Positions 12,110 through 23,559 are shown, numbered from the stretch's first letter. The stretch is 64,000 nt of DNA from Megaleporinus macrocephalus (GCA_021613375.1 CM038704.1:6883038-6947037); one strand, 5' to 3'. The notes: generated by a model not told the origin, from the letters alone. Numbers and translations are program-made.

Positions 12110-12958
12110 CAGGGCTGTCCAAACGTTTTTCAAAGAGGGTCGGATTGGACAATATCAAAACAGCTAAGGGTCGGTCCCACTTTCCAAAATTTTCCAAAAT
12201 ATTATTCATAAATTCCATATACACTGTATTCAAAATATGAACAAACACACACATACAGAATAATTAATAATTAAATTAACTAATGAATTTAATTTTACTC
12301 TAATTGCAGCAGCAGGAGATCAACAGAGTAAACAGTGTTATAACGTACTGAACACTCTGTCTGAACACGTGCTGAACATCAGTCCTGCATCCAGTATGTT
12401 CTGAATTTCTCCTATAGACTGTATATCACTCAGTCACTGCATCACCAAACTTATACTCAATAACATCAAGTCTTATATTTCTTAATCACATCATCTATTA
12501 TGGTATGGAGAAGCTTTCTCTGATAGTGAGTCTCTCTGCAGTGACACCGACGTGGTGGTGGTGTGTTAGTAGTGTGTGTTGTGCTGCTGGAGTGTTTAAA
12601 CACCTCAGTGTCACTGCTTAGCAATTAGTATAGCCACCTCATAGCTCGCTCTGGTCAGGTTCTCTTGTGTATTTACTATAATGTCCAGGCTTTGTTTCAT
12701 AACCTCTCTTCATATTTAACTCCTTCATTACCGCAGTAGTCTCTGGGTATAAGAGACACACGCATTTGCAGTTTCTTTAGCAAGTTTAGATAACTTGGAT
12801 TGATAACATAGCAGTGAAAAGTACTGTACATGTATATGCACTGCTGCCACCGTCAGGTGAAAGGAAACATTGCAAAGTACCGAAGGGCCACCAGTAATGT
12901 ATTCTTACAAGTGATGACGCGGGCCAATAAAAATCTGTCTGGACTTTCGACACCCCTG
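12110..12958. mobile_element. Non-autonomous hAT element (849 bp)
   Basis: Starts CAGGGCTGTCCAAACG and ends CGACACCCCTG, whose reverse complement is CAGGGGTGTCG. The 8 bp before (TCAGAAGC, 12102-12109) and after (TCATAAGC, 12959-12966) match at 7 of 8 positions, which fits the 8-bp target duplication of hAT transposons. The internal part at about 12110-12400 recurs at 41568-41850. A piece of the CACCGATCAGCC MITE family lies inside at about 12535-12620. No transposase frame, so non-autonomous. Confidence 0.8.
12535..12620 (+). mobile_element. Fragment of CACCGATCAGCC-type MITE nested in hAT element
   Basis: Contains GTGGTGGTGGTGTGTTAG, GTGTGTTGTGCTG and TTTAAACACCTCAGTGTCAC, the same internal landmarks as the copies at 30372-30826 and 58065-58841. 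Confidence 0.65.
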
Positions 12959-13404
12959 TCATAAGCCATGAGGAAGAAAAATGTCAAGTGAAAAAACAGG
13001 AGTAGTCTAATGAACTGGAGTCACAGAAAATATGGGATTCCTGACAACCACCTGAAAGAAGCTAAATTTGGACCCCAAAACTGTCTCAGCGGAGCCTCCA
13101 TATCTGGGCTGAGTGTATTCTTTACTGAACTGTTCTGAGATAGAGAGAATATGGAATCTGTTGTCGTAGACCGTGAATACAGAATTCGTTTTTTGCTTTC
13201 TGACAGATCTTCACTGCATAACTCGTCCAGCAGTTCCAACACCAGAGTGTCCGGTCTGATTGTGTGACTTAGGCTTGTATAGCTTTTTGATCGGATGCAT
13301 GGATTCCAGAAAACAACAGATTTTTCTCCAGATTTTAATCCCATAAAGAATGAATAGAATGGAAAAGTGCAAACCAATCTACTGAACTTCTGCTCGACCG
13401 ACAG
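12959..13404. other. Unassigned sequence with a weak minus-strand frame
   Basis: Contains most of an open frame (13021-13530, minus, about 169 codons) with no recognisable domain. Its upstream third overlaps an inverted copy of the 165-bp repeat, so the frame is probably fortuitous. A GAGATAGAGAGAATA motif occurs here and near 11350. Confidence 0.4.
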
Positions 13405-13680
13405 ACACCATTTCACATACACTGACTCAGGGTAGACCCCCGACCATGACTGTACAATTGGTTCGACCTGCACTCGTCTGTTTGTCGTTTTTTTCATCCC
13501 TCTTTTTTCCCCCCATAGGGTCCCATTCATTTTCAGTCAAATCTCATGGTTTCACTTAACCTACAGCCTCCAAACTGCCTGTACTCACTCAGAGCAGATT
13601 CCTAAACACTTATCCACAGACATACTGACCTACACTCATGTATTTGTTGTTTATGCGGAACCATACTGCATTTCCTTCAG
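13405..13680 (-). repeat. Inverted copy of the ~165-bp repeat family
   Basis: Read on the minus strand it contains CTACCCTGAGTCAGTGTATG, AACGACAAACAGACGAGTG, AAAATGAATGGGACCCTATG and the exact order of landmarks in the direct array at 24493-25230, including the transition into the sequence after 25200. This places the 24.5-kb repeat in a dispersed family. Confidence 0.75.
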
Positions 13681-14224
13681 GAAATATACTTTTATAGATA
13701 TAAATTAAAATAATTATAATGCTTATGTCTGCCAAATGAAGGAGAATGTGTACTGAAAATAAGTGGAAAAAAATAGTTTCTAAAACTCAACAGGAATGAC
13801 GCTACAGGAAATACTAGACTCCTAGCAACCACCAGGTAGACCCAGTAGACCTCCAACACTGTCTGAGAATATTTTTATTGCTGGAATTGAACCGGTGACC
13901 TTCCAGGTTTAATGTCACATGACATGATGTTCTGGAGTGCTGCGTAAAGTCAGACTAACCAGATTTTCTAACCAGCATGCATCACACTAAGTTGGCGCTG
14001 AGCAGTGGATGTCAAACACAGCCAATAAATCGTTCGGAGGTGGCCAGTAACTGGAGGGGGGCAATCAGATTCCTCGCCCATGTGGTCTGCATCCAACCCT
14101 AATCTCACCTAAGACTCCAAGTAATGTTTTACATTCGTTTTAGTGTCAATAACAAAAAACATTTAAAAAAATCTTATTCTTATAAACAAAAGTGATGCAT
14201 ATGAAAACTTAGCATTGGTTTGTT
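13681..14224. other. No clear feature
   Basis: AT-rich. A short TGTCTGCCAAATG motif near 13720 resembles the decayed end of fish SINE/L2 tails, but is too short to call. Confidence 0.4.
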
Positions 14225-14540
14225 TGGAAGGAAGAACAAAAGAAGAACATGTACAGGAACACACGTCAAACAGACGTCTGAGCTCTGATAAATGCCACAG
14301 GATTAAGCACTAATGAAGTAGCTACTCAAGTACATTAAGGAACGATAATCAATTTACAGAACTAATTAGCCTACCTATTAAAAGTTATTTCACAAATTCT
14401 CATTAAATATCCGTTCTCTGTCCTGTCTGTCAAGAGCCAACTGTAAATTGAATATAATTGATAAAATAATTAGCTGAGGCTTGATGAGTCAAACGGAGAG
14501 CACCCGTGGGTTTTTCATCAGACTAATCTCTCAGAACACT
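14225..14540. other. Candidate conserved non-coding element
   Basis: Non-repetitive AT-rich block with several homeodomain-like sites (AACTAATTAGCC, AAATAATTAGCTG, CATTAAATATCC). Suggestive of a regulatory element; conservation not testable here. Confidence 0.3.
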
Positions 14541-14747
14541 GGAGGGATAATGTCAAATCATGTGTCAACACTGGAAAACCCAGTAAGACTACACTAAGCA
14601 GCAAGTCAGACAGTTATGTAATTCATGCATTAATATATTATATTATACTGATTTTACACAGAAAGAGTAAACTCACTTGTTGAGTTGAATTACCTTAAAA
14701 CTGGATTCAATAGTTTTATGGTAAAATGACTGATGACTCTGAAGCAG

Positions 14748-16297
14748 GTTAGGGTTTAGTGTAAATGTAGAGGTTAGGGTTTAGTGTAAATGTAGGGGTT
14801 AGGGTTTAGTGTAAATGTAGGGGTTAGGGTTTAGTGTAAATGTAGGAGTTAGGGTTTAGTGTAAATGTAGAGGTTAGAGTTTAGTGTAAATGTAGGAGTT
14901 AGGGTTTAGTGTAAATGTAGAGGTTAGAGTTTAGTGTAAATGTAGGGTTTAGGGTTTAGTGTAAATGTAGGGGTTAAGGTTTAGTGTATATGTAGGTGTT
15001 AGGGTTTAGTGTAAATGTAGGAGTTAGGGTTTAGTGTAAATGTAGAAGTTAGTGTTTAGTGTAAATGTAGGGGTTAGTGTTTAGTGTAAATGTAGGAGTT
15101 AGGGTTTAGTGTAAATGTGGGTGTTAGGGTTTAGTATAAATGTATGGGTTAGGGTTTAGTATAAATGTAGGGGTTAGGGTTTAGTGTTAATGTAGGGGTT
15201 AGTGTTTAGGGTAAATGTAAGAGTAATGGTTTAGTATAAATGTAGAGGTTAGGGTTTAGTGTAAATGTAGGAGTTAGGGTTTAGTATAAATGTAGGGGTT
15301 AGGGTTTAGTGTAAATGTAGGAGTTAGGGTTTAGTATAAATGTAGGGGTTAGGGTTTAGTGTAAATGTAGGAGGTATGGTTTAGTATAAATGTAGGAGTT
15401 ATATGTTTAGTGTAAATGTAGGGGTTAGGGTTTAGTATAAATGTAGGGGTTAGGGTTTAGTGTAAATGTAGGGGTTAGGGTTTAGTGTAAATGTAGGAGT
15501 TAGAGTTTAGTGTAAATGTAGGGGTTAGGGTTTAGTGTAAATGTAGGGGTTAGGGTTTAGTGTAAATGTAGGAGTTAGGGTTTAGTGTAAATGTAGGGGT
15601 TAGGGTTTAGTGTAAATGTAGGAGTTAGGGTTTAGTATAAATGTAGGAGTTAGGGTTTAGTGTAAATGTAGAGGTTAGGGTTTAGTATAAATGTAGGGGT
15701 TAGGTGTTTAGTGTAAATGTAGGAGTTAGGGTTTAGTATAAATGTAGGGGTTAGGGTTTAGTGTAAATGTCGGAGTTAGGGTTTAGTATAAATGTAGGGG
15801 TTAGGGTTTAGTGTAAATGTAGGAGTTAGGGTTTAGTATAAATGTAGGAGTTAGGGTTTAGTGTAAATGTAGAGGTTAGGGTTTAGTATAAATGTAGGGG
15901 TTAGGGTTTAGTGTAAATGTCGGAGTTAGGGTTTAGTATAAATGTAGGAGTTAGGGTTTAGTGTAAATGTAGTAGTTAGGGTTTAGTGTAAATGTAGGAG
16001 TTAGGGTTTAGTGTAAATGTAGGAGTTAGGGTTTAGTGTAAATGTAGGAGTTAGGGTTTAGTATAAATGTAGGAGTTAGGGTTTAGTGTAAATGTAGAGG
16101 TTAGGGTTTAGTATAAATGTAGGAGTTAGGGTTTAGTGTAAATGTAGGAGTTAGGGTTTAGTATAAATGTAGGAGTTAGGGTTTAGTGTAAATGTAGAGG
16201 TTAGGGTTTAGTATAAATGTAGGGGTTAGGTGTTTAGTGTAAATGTAGGAGTTAGGGTTTAGTATAAATGTAGGGGTTAGGTGTTTAGTGTAAATGT
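14748..16297. repeat. 25-bp telomere-like minisatellite, array 2
   Basis: About 62 copies of the family seen at 5336-8184, in the same orientation. Here units with GTGTAAATG and GTATAAATG tend to alternate, giving a 50-bp dimeric period over much of 15220-16290. The TTAGTG subtype is rarer than in array 1. Ends cleanly at TGTCTTTTTGG. Confidence 0.95.
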
Positions 16298-16335
16298 CTT
16301 TTTGGAACAGATGCCTCCCAAGAATGTTGATTTAT

Positions 16336-16362
16336 TATATATATATATATATATATATATAT
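16336..16362. repeat. (AT)n microsatellite
   Basis: Uninterrupted AT dinucleotides just after array 2. Confidence 0.95.
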
Positions 16363-17508
16363 TACTACTCCTTATTAAAAATTAGGTATTAAAACAGAGG
16401 TCTTTGTATTAGTTCAGGTAGCAGTGACCTGTATGGCCAAGGATATACGTCACAGCCTAACCAGGATTTCTGATCATTTTAATATAATCACGGTAGAGTA
16501 CAGTGCGCTGTCATGTATATATAGTGGTTCTTGTTTAGAACATGTTGACAGGCCTGTGCTGTTTTCTGTCGGCTGGCTCTTCGGAGGGAAGCTTTCAGGG
16601 TTTTTCAGGCGGGCTGTTGGGAGATTGTGTTGTTTGATATTGTATTTGGAGTGTTTTGGAAGGTATTTGATCCTGGTGGGGGGGACAGGGTTATTAGATC
16701 TCTCCTCTCTCTCTTTCTCCATTTCTCTTTCTCCGACACACACATGTTATTAGGCCTCTCTGTGTGAGATCTGTGAAGAACAATGTGGGCAGCTCAACTC
16801 AGGCCAGGACCCCCGTATAGAACGCCAGGACCTTCAGACTCCTCCAGAACCCTTTGGGTTCAGCGAAGGTGTTTCAGAAAAGATTGAAACTCTGTGAGAC
16901 ACATCAAAAGCATGCTGCGGTGGGTGAAGGTGTTCTGTGAAATCAAATAGGCTGAATCTCTTTTTTGAAATGCCTCAGCTTTGGCATTGAACTTGGACCT
17001 GGTCATAGTGGTCAAACATCCAGCTGCATTCTTCTGCCCTGCTTCCATACATGCTTGTGTGTTATTGTACATGGCTGCAGTATATTTCTGGGTCAGCGTA
17101 GCCAGCCGAGGCCACGATGCCCAGCTAAGAGGATGAAAAAAAAAATCCAAGAGTTATTGTGAGTAATATCGAATGGACGATGGAATGTAGACCAGGCCTA
17201 GAACGTTGTTGCACAATTCCTTCGATACACAAGACACCGGACATGATAGTCTTGTATGCATGAGTTTGTGAAGTAAAATGACGTACCACTGCTGCCAGAA
17301 CAAAAGCTTGTATTCATGTTTTTCAAATTTTACTTAATTTAAAAAGCGTTTCTTGACTTTTAGTCGGAAAAATCTCTGGTTGCATTGACTTACTTTTAAA
17401 TGAAGGTTGTTTGTTTGGAGAAATTCTGTTCAGTAGGTTATTAACAAACATTTTCTGCAAATCTTAAATTCACAGTTACATTAGATTTTATTAAGTAAAT
17501 CAATAAAA
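16363..17508. other. No supported feature
   Basis: Overlapping short frames on both strands (16424-16753 plus, 16474-16743 minus, 16860-17150 minus) have no recognisable domain. A pyrimidine-rich CTCTCTCTTTCTCC stretch occurs at about 16700-16735. Confidence 0.45.
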
Positions 17509-17805
17509 AAATAGAATAGATACTTTATTAATCCCAGGGGGAAAATCAAGATCTCCGCATTTAACCCATCCGTGCAGTGAAACACTCACATACACACAAA
17601 CTAGTGAACATATGCACTAGGGGGCAGTGAGCACACTTGCCCAGAGTGGTGGGCAGCCCTACCACTGCACCTGGGGAGCAGTCAGGGGTTAGGTGTCTTG
17701 CTCACCCAAATTTCAGTCGTGTCCTGTTGGTTCATGGGATTGAATCGGCAACCTTCCGGTCACAAGGTTGGTTCCCTAACTTCCAGCCCAACGACTGTGT
17801 CCAAT
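17509..17805 (-). mobile_element. tRNA-derived SINE, near full length, minus strand
   Basis: Read on minus: a tRNA-like head with GGCTGGAAGTTAGGGA (A-box region) and GGTTGCCGATTCAATCCC (B-box region); a body with GAGCAAGACACC, CTGCTCCCC and CACTGCCCCCTAGTGC; then TGTTCACTAGT, GTGAGTGTTTCACTGCAC; and the tail GGGATTAATAAAGTATCTAT. Tails of this kind are shared with a partner LINE, which primes reverse transcription. Partial copies lie at 20575-20695 and 32028-32135, and the tail alone at 23474-23512. Confidence 0.8.
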
Positions 17806-17869
17806 TGTAGTAACCATAAAACACCAACACTGAACACACCATTTAAAAATATCACAGCTTGCAAAAGCT

Positions 17870-18900
17870 TTTTCTTAGCCATGGTTGGATTTTTTTACAT
17901 TTTTTGTTCATTAATTGGTGTATTTAATTTGATGGTTTCATCCACTCTTCCGCACAGAACTCTTCTAGTTGTGGTTTTAGTTGAGATAAATATTTTCTAT
18001 TTTTTCCTTAATATAATTTTTCAGCTGCTGCTCAGCAGTCTTTAGTTTGAGCCCTGTTTGTCCTATTTTTTCTTTTATAATGCGCCAAATGTTTTCAGTT
18101 CGTAACCGTTCTGAACTGCAGGCAGGTGAAGCCATGCTGAAGCCTTACAGAATGGGGTTCATTGGGTTACTGAAACAGAAAGACCTTCCCTGAAAAAGAC
18201 TAGATTGTCTGGATATGAGCATCTCCAGAGCATATGTTGCTCAAAAACCTGTATATACTGTTCAATATTGTTAAAGCATTACCCATGCACTGATGCCCCT
18301 CCATACCATCACTGGTGTTGGCTTTTGAACTGATAACAAGCCAGATGGTTCCTCTCCTCTATAGTCCACAGGATCCATGATTTCCAAAAGGAGTTTTGAT
18401 TCCATCCTTAATGAGCTCGGGCCCAGAGAAGTCGGCGGCGCTGTTTCTGGATCTGTTCATATCTGGTAGAGCTATGAATGGAGTTGGGAAGTTACAGACC
18501 CCATGCGGTTAATTTACAACAGAATCTTGTCCGTTTATAATGAAGCGTCTTCCGAACATCACGACTATCCAGTACAGGTTTTGTTTTGTCTCTTGCTGAA
18601 ATGTCTCCAGACTCTCTGAATCTTTCATAGATATTATGTAGTGTAGATTATAAACCCTGAAGTTCTTTAAGATTCAACGAAACTTGAACCTTCAGATGGT
18701 CTTTCACAGGTTGGTGACCCTAACCATATAAATCTATATAGTGAGATGTTCCACCAGGTGTTTTAAAGCGCTATACAACATTCTACATGTACAACTATAC
18801 AACATTACTGTCATTTGTTGCTCTGGTCCCAACTTTTTAATTTAAATATGGTGGTGAAATGAATTGCACATCATTGCATTCTGTTTTTTATTTACACTTT
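17870..18900 (-). pseudogene. Decayed DNA-transposon remnant (probable antisense transposase relic)
   Basis: Sequence such as GCCCAGAGAAGTCGGCGG, CTCTGAATCTTTCATAG, CAGGTTGGTGACCC and GGTCCCAACTTTTTAAT resembles a very common teleost DNA-transposon family that encodes its transposase on the opposite strand. Stops and indels break all frames and I cannot name the superfamily with certainty. The 115-codon plus frame at 17698-18045 overlaps the SINE and is not a gene. Confidence 0.4.
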
Positions 18901-18944
18901 GCACAGCCTTCCAACTTTTCTAGCAACAGGCTTGCATATTAAAT

Positions 18945-19318
18945 AGAGTGCTTGTTTCCTCTCACTGTGTGGCTGAATTAAATAAGAGAGGAAGAGTCTG
19001 CCTCTGTCACATACCCGCACTCCGCTCTTCATTCTCCCCTCATTTTGGGCCACCGGAGGGAACAATAGCAACCTTGAACCGCTGCATTCATTTAGTCAAA
19101 TTGGCTTGCTCTCCTCTTGTTCGGAGGAAGTCATCCAAGACCTCTGTGTCTGATTGCATTAGGAGTGAGCTATGCAAGGTTGGGTTGTGACGGTGAGGAA
19201 AGAAGTCTGGCGGGAGAGGGAGCGAGTAATTAAACCCTATAAGTCAGGAAGCCCTTTTCCTCGCCAGGGGCTGCTAATGAGAGCGGCCCCAACAAAAACG
19301 TCACACCGACCCATGCTG
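18945..19318. other. Candidate conserved non-coding element
   Basis: Non-repetitive, higher-GC block with GAGTAATTAAACCC, GGGGCTGCTAATGAG and TGGCTGAATTAAATAAG. Lies directly upstream of the GA tract. Judged from composition and motif density only. Confidence 0.3.
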
Positions 19319-19958
19319 AAGGGGGAGAGAGAGAGAGAGAGACAGAGACACCGAGAGAAAGAGAGAGAGAGAGAAAGAAAGAGAGAGAGAGACAGAGACA
19401 AAGACACAGAGAGAGAGAGAGAGTGAAAGAGAGACAGAAAGAAAGAGAGAGACAGAGACAAAGACACAGAGAGAGAGAGAGAGTGAAAGAGAGACAGAAA
19501 AAGAAAGAGAGAGAGAGACAGAGACACAGAGAGAAAGAGAGAGAGAGACAGAGACACAGAGAGAAAGAGAGAGAGAGAGAGAAAGAAAGAGAGAGAAAGA
19601 AAGAGAGAGAGAGAGTGAAAGAGAGACAGAAAAAGAAAAAGAGAGAGAGACAGAAAAAGAAAGAGAGAGAGAGAGACAGAGACACAGAGAGAGAGAGAGA
19701 GAGAGAGAGAAAGAAAGAAAGAGAGAAAGAGACAGAGACACAGAGAAAGAGAGAGAGAGAGAGACAGACAGAGACAGAGAGAAAGAGAGAGAGTAAGAAA
19801 GAAAGAGAGAGAGAGAGAGAGAAAGAAAGAGAGATAGAGTGAGAGACACAGAAAAAGAAAGAAAGAGAGAGAGACAGAGACAAAGAGAAAGAGAGAGAAA
19901 GAAAGAGAGAGAGAGGGAGAGAGACAGAAAAAGAAAGAAAGAGAGAGAGACAGAGACA

Positions 19959-20019
<61 letters not shown>
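19319..20019. repeat. ~700-bp purine tract, (GA)n with AAAG and GACA interruptions
   Basis: One strand is almost purely A and G, interrupted mainly by the C of GACAGAGA, CACAGAGA and a few T. Blocks such as GACAGAGACACAGAGAGA and GAGTGAAAGAGAGACAG recur, showing internal tandem duplication. The last ~50 bp is pure GA. Long purine mirror repeats can form triplex (H-) DNA. All frames across it are repeat artefacts (Arg/Glu/Lys on plus, Ser/Leu/Phe on minus). Confidence 0.95.
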
Positions 20020-20021
<2 letters not shown>

Positions 20022-20146
20022 GATGGAGAACCACAGGGAACAAACTAGAAAAACATTACTGAGCTGGAAATCTCATCAAAGTGCCTGAAAACCTTCTCAA
20101 ATTTCTTCTGCAGCTACAAAAGTTGGTTATCCTACATTAGCTGCAT

Positions 20147-20873
20147 TATATGGGCAAAAGTATGTGGACACCCAACCTTGATGGACTTCCCATTTCAAAA
20201 CATGGACAGGAAGTTGAACAAGAAGGCCAGGCTCACACTTGATGTTCCAATTCATCCCAAAGGTGTCCAGTGGGGTGACCAAGCATCAGAGCACTGCGCA
20301 GCACACTGGAGTTCCTCCACAGCAGACTCCTTGAAGCAGGTCTTTATGGAGCTGGCTTTGTGAACAGAGACATAGTCATACTGGAAGAGGGTGGTGTTCT
20401 TCCCCAGACTGTTGGCACAAAGCTGGAAGCATGTAATTGTGTGAAATGGCTGTATGCTGTAGCATTAACTTTACCCTTTACTGGGACTAAGGAACCCACA
20501 CCCTGAATCCCCTCCTCCCCAAAACTCAAGACCATGGAACCTGTCTTGTGACTGATGCCCTGGACCAAGAGGATATGATTGTGCCCTTGAGCAAGACACC
20601 TAATCCTTAGCTGCTCCCTGGATGCTGTGGATGGGGCTGCCCCCTAGTGTGTGTTTCACTGCACGGATGTGTTAAATCTGGACGATCCAATTCCTCTGTG
20701 TACAAACACAAGTAGTAAATAGTTCTAAATTAACACTAGCTCTTCAGTACAACCGGTTCTACTGCCAGTGTCTGTCTATGGAGACGGCATGGTCAAATGC
20801 TGTTAGCAATGGGCGCAGCTAAAACACCTGAACCCAATAATTCGCAAAGGGTGCACATACATTTGGCCATATA
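20147..20873. mobile_element. Tc1/mariner-like non-autonomous element (727 bp)
   Basis: Left end TATATGGGCAAAAGTATGTG. The right end reads TATATGGCCAAATGTATGTG on the other strand, so the terminal inverted repeats match over about 25 bp and the element is bounded by TA, as expected for Tc1/mariner insertion. The interior lacks an intact transposase and has taken in a SINE fragment at 20575-20695. The plus frame 20178-20363 and minus frame 20344-20568 have no known domain. Confidence 0.85.
20575..20695 (+). mobile_element. SINE fragment nested in Tc1/mariner element
   Basis: Contains CCCTTGAGCAAGACACC, TTAGCTGCTCCCTGGATGC, CCCCCTAGTGTGTG and TTTCACTGCACGGATGTG, matching the body of the SINE at 17509-17805 in the opposite orientation. 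Head and tail are missing. Confidence 0.7.
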
Positions 20874-21133
20874 ATGTATGGAAAGGCAGTTTAGACTAAT
20901 GTTTATATTTTGAAAGCAAAAATGAAACAATTAATATGAAAATATGGTGCAGCATGAACGCTGCACACTCAGCAGGCATAACTGTAAATGAGCTATAACT
21001 GACTAAGCCATCATTCTAATCTAGACAGATCGTTCAGTTAGTACACAGCAGGACGCACAGCAATAGGACATACATAGAGAACGCATATTAAACCACTTTT
21101 GCTCACAACTTCTCATGTTCACTTAGTGCTTTC

Positions 21134-21135
<2 letters not shown>
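20874..21135. other. No feature recognised
   Basis: Short AT-rich spacer between the mariner-like element and the AT tract. Confidence 0.5.

Positions 21136-21215
<80 letters not shown>
21136..21215. repeat. (AT)n microsatellite, ~80 bp
   Basis: About 39 uninterrupted AT dinucleotides, a potential cruciform. Confidence 0.95.
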
Positions 21216-21218
<3 letters not shown>

Positions 21219-21253
21219 TGAATTTGATGTGTTTAGAGTGTTTATGCATCCCA

Positions 21254-23335
21254 CGTCTGGAGGAGAAGGTAGTTGTTGAGTAGAAGGTCATCTGGAAGAG
21301 AAGGTGGTTGTTGAGTAGAAGGGCGTCTGTAGGAGAAGGCAGTTCTTGAGAAGGAAGTCTGGAGGGGAAGGTAGTTGTTGAGTAGAAGCACATCTGGAGG
21401 AGAAGGTAGTTGTTGAGTAGAAGCACATGTGGAGGAGAAGGTAGTTGTTGAGTAGAAGGGCGTCTGGAGGAGAAGGTAGTTGTTGAGAAGAAGGGCGTCT
21501 GGAGGAGAAGGTAGTTGTTGAGAAGAAGGGCGTCTGGAGGAGAAGGTAGTTGTTGAGTAGAAGGACGTCTGGAGGAGAAGGTAGTTGCTGAGTAGAAGCA
21601 CATCTGGAGGAGAAAGTAGTTCTTCAGTAGAAGGACGTCTGGAGGAGAAGGTAGTTGTTGAGTAGAAAGACATCTGGAGGAGAAAGTACTTCTTTAGTAG
21701 AAGGACGTCTGGAGGAGAAGGTAGTTCTTGAGTAGAAGGATCTCTGGAAGAGAAGGTAGTTGTTGAGTAGAAGGTCATCTGGAGGAGAAGGTAGTTGTTG
21801 AGTAGAAGGGCGTCTGGAGGAGAAGGTAGTTATTGAGTAGAAGGGCGTCTGGAGGAGAAGGTAGTTGTTGAGTAGAAGGACTTCTGGAGAAGAAGGTAGT
21901 TCTTGAGTAGAAGCACATCTGGAGAAGAAGGTAGTTGCTGAGTAAAAGGATGTCTGGGGGAGAAGGTAGTTGTTGAGTAGAAGGTCATCTGGAGGAGAAG
22001 GTAGTTGTTGAGTAGAAGGGCGTCTGGAAGAGAAGGTAGTTGTTGAGTAGAAGCACATCTGGAGGAGAAGGTAGTTGTTAAGTAGAAGGACGTCTGGAGG
22101 AGAAGGTAGTTGTTGAGTAGAAGGGCGCCTGGAGGAGATGGTAATTGTTGAGTAGAAGGGCGTCTGGAGGAGAAGGTAGTTGTTGAGTAAAAGGACGTCT
22201 GAAGGAGAAGGTAGTTGTTGAGTAGAAGCACATCTGGAGGAGAAGGTAGTTGTTGAGTAGAAGCACATCTGGAGGAGAAGTTAGCTGTTGAGTAGAAGGA
22301 CATCGGGGGGAGAAGGTAGTTGTTGAGTATAAGGTCATCTGGAGGAGAAGGTAGTTGTTGAGTAGAAGCACATCTGGAGGAGAAGGTAGTTGTTGAGTAG
22401 AAGGGCGTCTGGAGGTGAAGGTAGTTGCTGAGTAAAAGCACATCTGGAGGAGAAGGTAGTTGTTGAGTAGAAGGGCGTCTGGAGGTGAAGGTAGTTGCTG
22501 AGTAAAAGCACATCTGGAGGAGAAGGTAGTTGTTAAGTAGAAGGGCGTCTGGAGGAGAAGGTAGTTGTTGAGTAGAAGGGCGTCTGGAGGAGATGGTAAT
22601 TGTTGAGTAGAAGGGCGTCTGGAGGAGAAGGTAGTTGTTGAGTAGAAGCACATCTGGAGGAGAAGGTAGTTGTTGAGTAGAAGCACATCTGGAGGAGAAG
22701 GTAGCTGTTGAGTAGAAGGACGTCTGGGGGAGAAGGTAGTTGCTGGGTAAAAGGATGTCTGGGGGAGAAGGTAGTTGTTGAGTAGAAGGTCATCTGGAGG
22801 AGAAGGTAGTTGTTGAGTAGAAGGGCGTCTGGAAGAGAAGGTAGTTGTTGAGTAGAAGCACATCTGGAGGAGAAGGTAGTTGTTAAGTAGAAGGGCGTCT
22901 GGAGGAAAAGGTAGTTGTTGAGTAGAAGGGCATCTGGAGGAGATGGTAATTGTTGAGTAGAAGGGCGTCTGGAGGAGAAAGTAGTTGTTGAGTAGAAGAG
23001 CGCCTGGAGGAGAAGGTAGTTGTTGAGTAGAAGGGCATCTGGAGGAGAAGGTAATTGTTGAGTAGAAGGGCGTCTGTAGGAGAAGGCGGTTCTTGAGAAG
23101 GAAGTCTGGAGGAGACAGTAGTTCTTTTAGTAGAAGGATATCTGGAAGAGAAAGTAGTTCTTTCATTAGAAGGACATCTGGAAGAGCAGGCAGTTCTTGA
23201 GTAGGACGTCTGGAGGAGACAGTAGTTATTCCAGTAGAAAGACATCTCAAGGAGAAAGTAGTTCTTGAATAGAAGGAGGTCTGAAGGAGACAGCGGTTCT
23301 TGAGTAGAAGGACTCCTGAAGTAGGTGGTGGTCCT
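21254..23335. repeat. 35-bp minisatellite array
   Basis: About 59 copies of a 35-bp unit with core GTAGTTGTTGAGTAGAAG followed by a variable GGCGTCTGG, CACATCTGG, GACGTCTGG or GTCATCTGG and AGGAGAAG. Regular to about 23085, then degenerate with shorter units. The period is not a multiple of 3 and the unit has no stop in any of the three minus-strand frames, so long overlapping open frames occur (for example 22078-23250, about 390 codons, with a 105-bp protein-level period). These are artefacts unless shown otherwise. Confidence 0.95.
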
Positions 23336-23473
23336 AGAAATTGTCCTGCATAACATTAGAATCACATTGAACATCTGCTGTAGTGTTGTTTTAGTACCTA
23401 TGTCTCATAATATCATCTAAACTAGCGCACTGCATGCTCCTCACCTCCATCTCCTCCATTCTGTTTCTCACTT

Positions 23474-23512
23474 AGATAGATACTTTATTGATCCCAGAGG
23501 GGAATTCACTTA
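23474..23512 (-). mobile_element. SINE/LINE 3-prime tail fragment
   Basis: AGATAGATACTTTATTGATC on plus is the complement of the GGGATCAATAAAGTATCTAT tail found at the end of the SINE at 17509. Confidence 0.6.
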
Positions 23513-23559
23513 TTGCCCTCCATCTGCATTCTGAAAGTTGTTGGAATGACATCAGTCAA

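Noticed and set aside
13021..13530. 169-codon minus-strand frame
   Set aside because: Its 5-prime third lies in a dispersed repeat; no recognisable domain.
19172..20048. Arg/Glu/Lys-rich plus and Ser/Leu-rich minus frames up to 268 codons
   Set aside because: Translation of the GA purine tract; no independent coding signal.
21103..23374. Repetitive protein of up to 390 residues, considered as a possible repeat protein gene
   Set aside because: All three minus frames are equally open and the period is 35 bp, so the frame is not under coding constraint. Kept only as a finding to test.
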